Under the pieces are notes generated by a model, which ran no database searches, was not told the DNA's origin, and saw only the letters and a list, made by a program, of their open reading frames with translations. Source: Thermoplasmata archaeon (GTDB lineage Archaea > Thermoplasmatota > Thermoplasmata > Lutacidiplasmatales > UBA184). Taken from it: a DNA stretch of 5,629 nucleotides. Shown here one piece after another: positions 1 through 5,408 of the stretch. The stretch spans positions 1 through 5,629 of the forward strand of contig JASHYQ010000148.1 in NCBI GenBank assembly GCA_030042955.1, read 5' to 3'. Positions within the stretch are counted from its first letter, which is position 1, and the number at the start of each line of letters is the position of its first letter. Both the position numbers and the translations under genes were made by a program.

Positions 1-3000
1 GGACGCCAGCGCGCGCACCATCCCCTTCGCGCGTTCGGCGTCGGGTCCCGACGGGATCCCCTGGAATGTCCGCATCGCGTTCTCCGCTAACTGCTTGGCG
101 CGTTGGGTCTCGCCCCGGACCCGGCAGACCTCCGCCAGATCGAGCTCCGTTCGTGCGAGCTCGATGGTCCAGCCGCTGGCACGCCAAGCGCCCACGCTCT
201 GCTCAAGGCTTTTGGCCGCCTGGTCGAGGTCGCCCGAGGCAACCCAAGATTGGCCCTGGGCTCGGAAGAGCAGCCCGCGCCCCGCGTCGCTTCCGATATC
301 CCGAACCGACTTCTCGAGCTCGGCCAAGAACGGCGCGGCGCGGGCGGTGCCCCCCTGTCGGACCAAGACCTCCACCAACAGGGCAAGAAACCAATTCTCC
401 AAGAACCAGGAGAGTCCCTTGGCGGAAGAGGTTCGCACGGCGGGCATCGCCTTCGTCAGGCGCTCCTCGGCGCGTGCCCACTGGCCCCGGGAAGCTTCCA
501 GCCGCGCTCGGTCGAGCGTCAACAGCACCTCGCTGAGCCAGGGCTGGAATGGAGAGCCAGCGGCCTCCGACCGTCCGAGCCACTGTTCGGCCTCCTCGAG
601 GTCCCCTCGCAGCATCGCCAGCTCGCCGAGAAGCCGTAGGTTCCGTCCATCGGGGGGCTGGTGATGGGACTCGAGGAAGTCATAGTACTCCCGGAGAGAT
701 GTCGAGGCGGTCTCAAGGTCCCCCAACGTGATCGAGGCAAACGCGAGAGCCACCCCTTTCAGCATCATCGCCCAGTGGACGTCCCGGGTTTTCTCGGCGA
801 AAGCGATTCCCTTGCGCACCCAGTCGCGAGCCTCGGCAAAGTCCCCTCGGCCCAGCGCGGCGACCGACGCGAACTGCCAGTATGCCTGCAAGGCGATCTC
901 AGGGTCGTGGCTGAGTCCGTACTCGAGGTGCTGAGCCAGGTCCTGCCGGAACCGTGCATCGTCGTACTGCAGCGGGCCACCCCGTCGTGCCCGGATCTCG
1001 GCCCGTACGCCGGGGTCGTGCAACCGGTCCGCCACCTCGAGTGCCTTGGCCAAGAACACGGCAGCCTCTGCCGCGTTCCCTTCGGACTCCTCTCGGTCCA
1101 ATAGGTCGAGATACAGCCGGACCAGCTCGGGACTGACCGGCCTTTTTTCGAGCAACCGTTGGGCCTCCAGGAGCAATCGTTTCCCCTCCTCCGACGCGCC
1201 ATGGGTCCGAAACTGGAGGGTCCCGAGCCGACGGAGCAAGTCGCCGGCCCGTAGCTCGTTCCCCGCCCGGTTGTAACCTTCGACAGCCTTCTCCCAGACC
1301 TTGACCTGGGCCTCGACCTCCCCGAGCTTCCCCAGCTGGGCTCCTTGGCGGTCCAGCACGTCCGACCGCAGGCTCTCGTCCGGTACCCGTGTCAGCAGGT
1401 CCAAGGCCGTGCTGTATCGGTTGACCGCTTGTTCGGGAGCATACACCTCTGCAGCCCGGTCGCCGGCCCGAACGAAGTACTTCAGCGCCTTGCCCGGGTC
1501 GTTCCCCCGCAAAAAGTGATGCCCGAGGATCTCCGCGCCATTCGGCTGCTCGCTCACCCCGGCCAGCTCGAGGGCCTCTCCCACCTTTCGATGATACCCC
1601 TGGGCGCGCACGACGCTGATCTCCTCGTACAGGGCATCCCGGATTTGTTCGTCCGCGAACGAGTAAAGGGCCTGAGCGGCCCCCACTCTTCGCTCCCTCA
1701 GAACCCGCACCTGGAGGGCTTCCTCCAGGGCCTTGAGAAGGGTTTCCTCGTTTCCTCCGGTCACCTTCTCCAGGACCTCGAAAGGGAATTCCACCCCAAT
1801 GACCGAGGCGACTCTCAGGAGCTCGACCGTCTCGGGATTCAAGCGACTCAGGCGAAGGTGAATCACCTGGCGCACATTTTCGGGAAGCTGGAGCTCCGGG
1901 AGAGGAGACCCGGGGGAGAGAGCCTGGCCAGTCACGTTCCCGCTCTCGAGGACACTGTGAAGCACCTCTTCGACGAAGAACGGATTCCCTCCCGTCTTCT
2001 GGAAGAGGGTGGGAGTAAACTGAGGCATCGTGGGCTCGGAACCCAGGATGAACTGGGCGATCTTGGCGACGTCCTCGATCGGAAGACGGGGTAGGGCCAT
2101 CGAGGTGCCGAGGTGTTGCCGGTCGAGGTCCCCGAAAACCTCTGCGAGAACCGAGCTCTGCTCGAGGTCATAATCTCGGCAGGCGGCGACGATCAGCAAT
2201 CGGCTCCCGAGAAGCCGGCGACCGAAGTATTGGAGGAGGCGAAGAGAAGAGGTGTCTGCCCACTGTAGGTCGTCGAAGAAGATGACCAGCGGGCCCTCCT
2301 TCGCAATGTTCAGGAAGAGCTGCGAGATTCCTTCATAGAATCGGAGCCGCTCCCGATCCGGATCCAGGGCGGCCGACGAAGGGAGCTGCCCCAGCCGGCC
2401 CGCGAGCTCGGGAACGAGTTTGACGATCTCTCCCCCGCAATCACCACAAACCTTGAACGCGAGAGCCGGAGGGGCGTTGCGGAAGAACTCGCGGGCCGCG
2501 TCGGCCCAGTACCCGAAGGGAGGGCATGGCTCTCCCGCCAACGCACGACCGTGGAGGACCCGAAGGCTCTCCGGAGGTGCGTGACGTAGGGCTTCTTGGA
2601 CCAATCGAGTCTTGCCGATCCCGGGTTCCCCACGGATGAACAGGATCCGGCCCTCCTGGCGCCGGGTCGCATCGATGGCGCGGATGAGGGTTTGGAGCTC
2701 GCGCTGTCGGTCGGTCCACGGCGTTAGTCCCGCCTCCCCGGCCTCGACCCATGGCAGAACTAGGTGGTTGACCGTTACCGACTGGGAGATGTTTTTGAGC
2801 GAGACGAGACCCAGCTCCCGACAGGGGTACGGGATCTTGTTCCGGACTTGTTCCATGACGGCGCCCGTGAGGCAGATACCGCCGGGCTCCGCCAGCGCCT
2901 CAACCCGGGAGGCGATGTTGACCGCGTCCCCCAGGATGTCCTCGCCATGACGTTCGACATCGCCGAGGTGCACGCCGATGCGGAGGTCGATGCTGACAGC

Positions 3001-3267
3001 GCCCGGCTGAACGTTATGCTCATGGATCGCGCGTTGGATCTCGATCGCGCACTCCGTAGCGCTCAGTGCGCTTCCAAATTCAACCAGGAATCCGTCCCCG
3101 AGAGTCTTGACCTCCCGGCCCCCGTGGCCTTGAAGCGAGGACCGGACAATCTTCTCGCTTTCCTGCAGCAGTTGGAGCGCGAGGGCTTCGTTACGCTGAG
3201 TGAGTGCCGAGAAGCCTACCATGTCGCTGAAGAGGATAGCGGCCAGGCGACGCTCGGACCCGCCCAC
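1..3267 (-). CDS. Class III adenylate/guanylate cyclase - STAND (AAA_16) NTPase - TPR fusion protein, C-terminus beyond window
   Basis: One open frame of 1089 codons runs from a GTG at 3267-3265 off the left edge without a stop. Residues about 5-170 form a class III cyclase domain making cyclic nucleotide from NTP: metal Asp15 (LFSDMVGFS) and Asp58 (KTLGDGF), base-contacting Lys54 and Asp110 (EDILGD), transition-state Asn117 and Arg121 (VNIASR). The Lys/Asp pair favours ATP. Residues about 183-450 are a STAND/AAA_16 NTPase with Walker A GEPGIGKT (213-220), Walker B FFDDLQWAD (330-338) and the GGNPFF motif (426-431). From about 575 to the edge the protein is Ala/Leu/Glu-rich and helical, TPR-like. 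No signal peptide or membrane segment is visible, so it is probably cytosolic. The GTG is preferred because an in-frame TGA lies six codons upstream and the next start, Met16, would remove Asp15. GGAG ends 4 nt before the GTG. Family assignment is firm; the signal sensed and the cyclic product in vivo are unknown. Confidence 0.93.
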   Translation of the reverse strand, partial: MGGSERRLAAILFSDMVGFSALTQRNEALALQLLQESEKIVRSSLQGHGGREVKTLGDGFLVEFGSALSATECAIEIQRAIHEHNVQPGAVSIDLRIGVHLGDVERHGEDILGDAVNIASRVEALAEPGGICLTGAVMEQVRNKIPYPCRELGLVSLKNISQSVTVNHLVLPWVEAGEAGLTPWTDRQRELQTLIRAIDATRRQEGRILFIRGEPGIGKTRLVQEALRHAPPESLRVLHGRALAGEPCPPFGYWADAAREFFRNAPPALAFKVCGDCGGEIVKLVPELAGRLGQLPSSAALDPDRERLRFYEGISQLFLNIAKEGPLVIFFDDLQWADTSSLRLLQYFGRRLLGSRLLIVAACRDYDLEQSSVLAEVFGDLDRQHLGTSMALPRLPIEDVAKIAQFILGSEPTMPQFTPTLFQKTGGNPFFVEEVLHSVLESGNVTGQALSPGSPLPELQLPENVRQVIHLRLSRLNPETVELLRVASVIGVEFPFEVLEKVTGGNEETLLKALEEALQVRVLRERRVGAAQALYSFADEQIRDALYEEISVVRAQGYHRKVGEALELAGVSEQPNGAEILGHHFLRGNDPGKALKYFVRAGDRAAEVYAPEQAVNRYSTALDLLTRVPDESLRSDVLDRQGAQLGKLGEVEAQVKVWEKAVEGYNRAGNELRAGDLLRRLGTLQFRTHGASEEGKRLLLEAQRLLEKRPVSPELVRLYLDLLDREESEGNAAEAAVFLAKALEVADRLHDPGVRAEIRARRGGPLQYDDARFRQDLAQHLEYGLSHDPEIALQAYWQFASVAALGRGDFAEARDWVRKGIAFAEKTRDVHWAMMLKGVALAFASITLGDLETASTSLREYYDFLESHHQPPDGRNLRLLGELAMLRGDLEEAEQWLGRSEAAGSPFQPWLSEVLLTLDRARLEASRGQWARAEERLTKAMPAVRTSSAKGLSWFLENWFLALLVEVLVRQGGTARAAPFLAELEKSVRDIGSDAGRGLLFRAQGQSWVASGDLDQAAKSLEQSVGAWRASGWTIELARTELDLAEVCRVRGETQRAKQLAENAMRTFQGIPSGPDAERAKGMVRALAS

Positions 3268-3290
3268 GTTACTCCATCGGATTCAAGCCG

Positions 3291-3297
3291 ATAAACC
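3291..3297 (-). promoter_or_regulatory. Candidate TATA-like box for the cyclase gene
   Basis: Read on the minus strand this is GGTTTAT, in otherwise GC-rich DNA, centred about 27 nt upstream of the GTG start at 3267. That spacing suits an archaeal TATA box on a leaderless or nearly leaderless transcript. A bacterial leaderless -10 box would sit much closer, about 10 nt from the start. This is an inference from position and composition only. Confidence 0.35.
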
Positions 3298-3305
3298 ACA
3301 CCGCG

Positions 3306-3312
3306 AAAAAAA
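3306..3312 (-). terminator. T7 run, possible archaeal oligo-T terminator after the DUF4242 gene
   Basis: Seven consecutive A on the plus strand make a T7 run on the minus strand, about 143 nt beyond the DUF4242 stop and 38 nt before the cyclase start. Archaeal RNA polymerase commonly terminates at T-runs without a hairpin, so this could separate the two minus-strand transcripts. The same AT-rich run may instead belong to the cyclase promoter region. Confidence 0.3.
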
Positions 3313-3332
3313 TGGCCCCGTCCCTCGGTCTT

Positions 3333-3349
3333 CCAAATCGAGGATTTGG
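3333..3349. repeat. Perfect inverted repeat CCAAATC-GAG-GATTTGG, possible operator
   Basis: A 7-bp perfect inverted repeat with a 3-bp spacer lies 66 to 82 nt upstream of the cyclase start, about 36 bp upstream of its candidate TATA box. A dyad of this size at this place fits a binding site for a dimeric regulator. No T-run follows directly, so a terminator is less likely. No regulator can be named. Confidence 0.35.
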
Positions 3350-3416
3350 CGGCGAATGAGGGTCACAGCCGACTAAAGGCTCCCACCGCTGGCTCGGAGG
3401 AGAGGCCGTGTTGAAT

Positions 3417-3436
3417 CCCGGCGGCTGCCCGCCGGG
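3417..3436 (-). terminator. GC hairpin downstream of the DUF4242 gene, possible weak terminator
   Basis: CCCGGCGG and CCGCCGGG form a perfect 8-bp stem around a 4-nt loop, starting 18 nt after the DUF4242 stop codon on the minus strand. No T-tract follows (the next bases are ATTCAA), so it is not a classical intrinsic terminator. It could stabilise the 3' end of the message or be chance in GC-rich DNA. Confidence 0.3.
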
Positions 3437-3454
3437 GGAAGTCCGACGGTCCGC

Positions 3455-3694
3455 TTAGTGACGGGTCGACTCTACCTCTTCGATGAACTCGCACGTCACT
3501 CCCGCCTTTGCGTGGTGCCGGACGACCGCCTCGCGGCTGGGCGCATCGAGCACACAGTAGCACCGGTTCTCCCTGGCGTTGAACAGGATGTCGAGGTGCG
3601 TGATTCCGAACTCATCCTGGGGCGCCTTTTGCAAGGTCCGGAGAACCTCCGGGGTCAACCCGCCCATCGGGTGCGCGTCGATATATTTCGGCAT
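3455..3694 (-). CDS. DUF4242 family protein (SCO4226-like, putative nickel-binding)
   Basis: A 79-residue protein starting MPKYIDAHPMGGLTPE and ending in EEVESTRH. The order of motifs is that of DUF4242: an N-terminal strand with D6 and H8, GLTPE (12-16), then DEFGITH (27-33), CYCVLDAPSREAV (45-57) and HHAKAG (60-65). The family has a ferredoxin-like alpha/beta fold; the Streptomyces member SCO4226 binds nickel, and the role of most others is unknown. His8, His33, Cys45, Cys47, His60, His61 and Cys68 could bind metal, but this is inference. No signal peptide or membrane segment is visible. The open frame extends upstream to an ATG at 3745, adding 17 hydrophobic residues, but family members begin at the MPK position and the extension would cover the candidate TATA box. 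No Shine-Dalgarno precedes the chosen ATG. It lies 187 bp upstream of the cyclase gene on the same strand and is probably transcribed separately. Confidence 0.88.
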   Translation of the reverse strand: MPKYIDAHPMGGLTPEVLRTLQKAPQDEFGITHLDILFNARENRCYCVLDAPSREAVVRHHAKAGVTCEFIEEVESTRH

Positions 3695-3990
3695 GGAGCC
3701 CCGGAAAAGAGGTGCCAATAATATCTTTTGGAGCAAGATGACCACGTCACCGGTCTCCGGGGCCGGAGGGAGGGGCTCGGGTCACCGTTGTCCCCGACAA
3801 GCGTTGATCCCTTCTCCCTCCCAGGCAGTTGTGCGCTCCGATGAATACGGCTGGACATTGAGGAGAGCGCGTTGTACGGAGGGACGAGGCCGATGAGTCC
3901 TAAAAACAGTGTCCGGGGCGTCGTCACGAAACGCTCGGTACGGGAGAGCGCGACCGAGTCCGCTATGAAGAGGGGAACGCTCGCTGCCCA
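3695..3990. promoter_or_regulatory. Divergent intergenic region between the DUF4242 and toroid genes
   Basis: These 296 bases separate two divergently transcribed genes and must hold both promoters. Apart from the TATA-like box at 3717-3729, I see only a weak AT-containing stretch (CTATGAA, 3963-3969) about 25 nt before the plus-strand ATG at 3991, and an isolated TAAAAA at 3901-3906. A 43-codon plus-strand ORF at 3893-4024 overlaps the start of the toroid gene and is probably chance. No RNA gene or repeat is recognisable. Confidence 0.6.
3717..3729 (-). promoter_or_regulatory. Candidate TATA-like box for the DUF4242 gene
   Basis: The minus strand reads AAAAGATATTATT, the most AT-rich stretch in this part of the window, centred about 28-29 nt upstream of the ATG at 3694. 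No Shine-Dalgarno lies between it and the ATG. Both points fit an archaeal promoter giving a leaderless message. Confidence 0.45.
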
Positions 3991-4956
3991 ATGCACGTTT
4001 CGCCTTCGGTACGAACGTGGTTGACCGGGCCCAGCTCCGACCCCAGTGTCCGGTGGCGCTTCTGGACGGAAGTTGAGGGATGCTCGCCTCGGGATGCCCG
4101 GGTCCGTAGAGCGCACCAGGCTATCGGTCGCACGGGTTGGGCGGCCCGCCTCCTCGCGCAGCAGTTTCCCGACGGACATTGGGTCACCTCGGGCTCCTCA
4201 GCTCAGGAGCTCTACCGGCCGAAATACATCGTCTCCAACTGGCGTGCCATAGTCCTCGCCGACCTGGGCATGAGCCGGGACGACCCTCGAATCCGACGGA
4301 CCGCCGAGCTGATCCTGCGTCGTTGGAGCGGACGGAGTGGGGACCTCTCGGGCCGAACTGGCGAGGTCTGTGTCACGGGCAACGCCGTGCGGACGCTCCT
4401 ACGGTTCGGCTACGGGAACCACCCGACCGTCCAGCGGTCCATCGCCTGGATCGTTCGAACCCAGAAGTCGGACGGCGGCTGGCATTGCTTTCCGTCGCGA
4501 ACCGGCACCCTGGACGGCTGGGAGGGGCTTGCCGCCCTTGCCGAGATCCCCGAGGATTCGCGGGACGAGTCGGTCCGTCGGTCCATCGAGCGCGGCGCAG
4601 AGTTCTACTTGCGCCACCACCTCATGAACGAAGGCCGGACCCGGTATCCGCCGTGGTTCCGAATCCATTACCCGAATCACTACTACTACGACCTGCTCGT
4701 CGGCCTTCGGATCCTTAGCCGACTCGGCTACGGGTCCGACCGTCGCCTTGGGCCGGCCGTCCGATGGCTGCAGAGCAAGCGACGACCCGACGGAACCTGG
4801 GCGCTCGATGCCGACCACCCGGACCTCGACCCGCGACGCGGCGGATATGAGTTCCCCGGGCCGGTGTTTCCCCTACGCCTGGAGCCGCCGGCCGAGCCGA
4901 GCCGATGGGCGACCGTCGAGGCGCTGAGCGTCCTGACCCGTTGCGAGCCTGCGTGA
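3991..4956 (+). CDS. Prenyltransferase/squalene-oxidase-repeat (alpha/alpha-toroid) protein, often mis-annotated as 'nitrogen fixation protein NifH'
   Basis: A 321-residue soluble protein. It has three QW-like repeats of terpene cyclase and protein prenyltransferase toroids: QQFPDGHW (57-64), TQKSDGGW (157-164) and QSKRRPDGTW (261-270). Family-typical stretches are DPSVRWR (17-23), YRPKYIVSNW (75-84), GEVCVTGN (124-131), WHCFPSRTGTLDGWE (164-178), LRHHL (207-211) and YPNHYYYDLLVGLRIL (227-242). Databases often call such proteins NifH, but there is no P-loop and no nitrogenase-like feature, so that name is wrong. The DXDD and DCTAE motifs of squalene and oxidosqualene cyclases are absent, so a triterpene cyclase role is not supported. 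C127, H165, C166, H227 and H230 could form a metal or active site (inference). Substrate and reaction are unknown. ATG 3991 puts the conserved DPSVRWR 16 residues in, as expected. No Shine-Dalgarno is visible. No signal peptide. Confidence 0.85.
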   Translation: MHVSPSVRTWLTGPSSDPSVRWRFWTEVEGCSPRDARVRRAHQAIGRTGWAARLLAQQFPDGHWVTSGSSAQELYRPKYIVSNWRAIVLADLGMSRDDPRIRRTAELILRRWSGRSGDLSGRTGEVCVTGNAVRTLLRFGYGNHPTVQRSIAWIVRTQKSDGGWHCFPSRTGTLDGWEGLAALAEIPEDSRDESVRRSIERGAEFYLRHHLMNEGRTRYPPWFRIHYPNHYYYDLLVGLRILSRLGYGSDRRLGPAVRWLQSKRRPDGTWALDADHPDLDPRRGGYEFPGPVFPLRLEPPAEPSRWATVEALSVLTRCEPA

Positions 4957-4957
4957 A

Positions 4958-4969
4958 CCCTCCGGAGGG
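4958..4969. repeat. Perfect palindrome CCCTCCGGAGGG just after the toroid gene stop
   Basis: This 12-bp perfect palindrome begins 2 nt after the TGA of the toroid gene. Its right half (GGAGG) is also a good Shine-Dalgarno for the small ORF at 4974. With no loop and no following T-run, it is a poor terminator; the ribosome-binding reading is equally possible. Confidence 0.3.
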
Positions 4970-4973
4970 CCGC

Positions 4974-5066
4974 ATGGTCTATGGCTCCGAGGTCGACGGA
5001 AGCGAGGCATCAATTGAGATGAGGTTCGTACCCCGCAACGAGGGACTCCGGGCGGCCTTCGACTAA
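4974..5066 (+). CDS. Possible 30-residue small protein (unrecognised)
   Basis: A short ORF begins 17 nt after the toroid gene stop. GGAGG (4964-4968) sits 5 nt before its ATG, the best placed Shine-Dalgarno in the window. The product starts MVYGSEVDGSEASIEMRF and ends NEGLRAAFD; it is acidic at first, with no membrane segment or metal motif. I do not recognise it. It could be a translationally coupled small protein, the remnant of a longer gene, or chance. Against it: the other genes in the window seem not to depend on strong Shine-Dalgarno sequences. Confidence 0.25.
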   Translation: MVYGSEVDGSEASIEMRFVPRNEGLRAAFD

Positions 5067-5308
5067 GGTTCGTCAGGGGGAATCCCGTTGCCAGGTCCGG
5101 GGCCCTTCTGCCTGGATGGGCCTCGGAACCTGAACCGAGTGACCGCGGCGCCCGTCGCCGAATCTCCCGCCAGGGTCCCTGAGGTCCAGGGAAAGGACAG
5201 TACGAGCCACCGAAACGACGGGGCTCGCGTGGAGAGGGGGCGCCCCGGTGCTGGGTGGAGGCGCCCAATGCCCGCGGCTACCGCGCGAGGCCATGAAGAA
5301 TCTCGGGG

Positions 5309-5324
5309 CCTCGTTTCGACGAGG
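5309..5324 (+). repeat. Hairpin CCTCGT-TTCG-ACGAGG with UUCG-type tetraloop
   Basis: A perfect 6-bp stem, extendable by two G-U pairs, closes a TTCG loop. UUCG tetraloops are unusually stable in RNA, although the best closing pair is C-G and here it is U-A. It lies 85 nt upstream of the PEP mutase family start. The right arm is the first of three ACGAGG copies. Confidence 0.35.
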
Positions 5325-5343
5325 TTCACGAGGTCCAACGAGG
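5319..5343 (+). repeat. Three ACGAGG motifs at 9-10 bp spacing
   Basis: ACGAGG occurs at 5319, 5328 and 5338, so the copies fall on roughly the same face of the helix, 66 to 90 bp upstream of the ATG at 5409. This layout suits an activator or repressor binding array, though chance in GC-rich DNA cannot be excluded. Confidence 0.25.
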
Positions 5344-5376
5344 GTAGGGGCACCCCAGGACCTCGCTCACACAACG

Positions 5377-5385
5377 GGTATTTCC
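5377..5385 (+). promoter_or_regulatory. Candidate TATA-like box for the PEP mutase family gene
   Basis: GGTATTTCC is an AT-containing stretch centred about 28 nt upstream of the ATG at 5409, the same spacing as at the two minus-strand genes. A GGAG (5394-5397) lies 11 nt before the ATG, rather far for an efficient Shine-Dalgarno. Confidence 0.35.
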
Positions 5386-5408
5386 GTATCGTCGGAGTAG
5401 GCCTCGCC

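Larger units (their letters stand above)
5067..5408. other. Gene-free region with several short hairpins upstream of the PEP mutase family gene
   Basis: No protein-like reading frame is visible on either strand; the open frames here are Arg/Pro/Gly-rich shadows. In the plus strand there are five short inverted repeats in order: 5122-5139 (5-bp stem), 5146-5160 (5 bp), 5176-5192 (6 bp, TCCCTG/CAGGGA), 5238-5266 (7 bp, GGGCGCC/GGCGCCC, 15-nt loop) and 5309-5324 (6 bp with a TTCG loop). No tRNA T-arm, SRP or RNase P signature was found. It may be leader or regulatory DNA for the downstream gene, a structured RNA, or decayed sequence. Confidence 0.5.

Noticed and set aside
95..664. Overlapping plus-strand ORFs of 156-189 codons in the TPR region
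   Set aside because: Several competing frames rich in Arg, Pro and Ser, antisense to the TPR-coding region; typical spurious frames in GC-rich DNA.
1345..2094. 249-codon plus-strand ORF
   Set aside because: It lies wholly antisense to the cyclase/STAND/TPR gene, whose minus-strand frame shows clear motifs; its own sequence has no recognisable domain.
3455..3745. Longer DUF4242 protein starting at ATG 3745
   Set aside because: The extra 17 residues are not part of the family and would be encoded across the candidate TATA box; the MPKYID start is typical.
3893..4024. 43-codon plus-strand ORF overlapping the start of the toroid gene
   Set aside because: It is short and basic, with no recognisable feature and a different frame from the well-supported toroid gene; possible upstream ORF but no evidence.
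3655..4179. 174-codon minus-strand ORF across the divergent intergenic region
   Set aside because: It overlaps the DUF4242 gene in another frame and the start of the toroid gene antisense, and its sequence does not look like a known protein.
3991..4956. Nitrogenase iron protein (NifH) or squalene-hopene cyclase
   Set aside because: No P-loop for NifH; no DXDD motif and only about half the length of a squalene-hopene cyclase.
4873..5268. 131-codon minus-strand ORF
   Set aside because: It overlaps the 3' end of the toroid gene antisense and is highly Arg/Pro-rich with no recognisable domain.
5268..5408. In-frame upstream start (ATG 5268) for the PEP mutase family gene
   Set aside because: The added 47 residues are low-complexity and unlike the family; they would also cover the candidate TATA box and the hairpin.
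5067..5408. tRNA, SRP RNA or RNase P RNA in the gene-free stretch
   Set aside because: GGTTC occurs but never in a GGTTCRAnnCC T-arm, and no conserved SRP or RNase P core could be found by eye.
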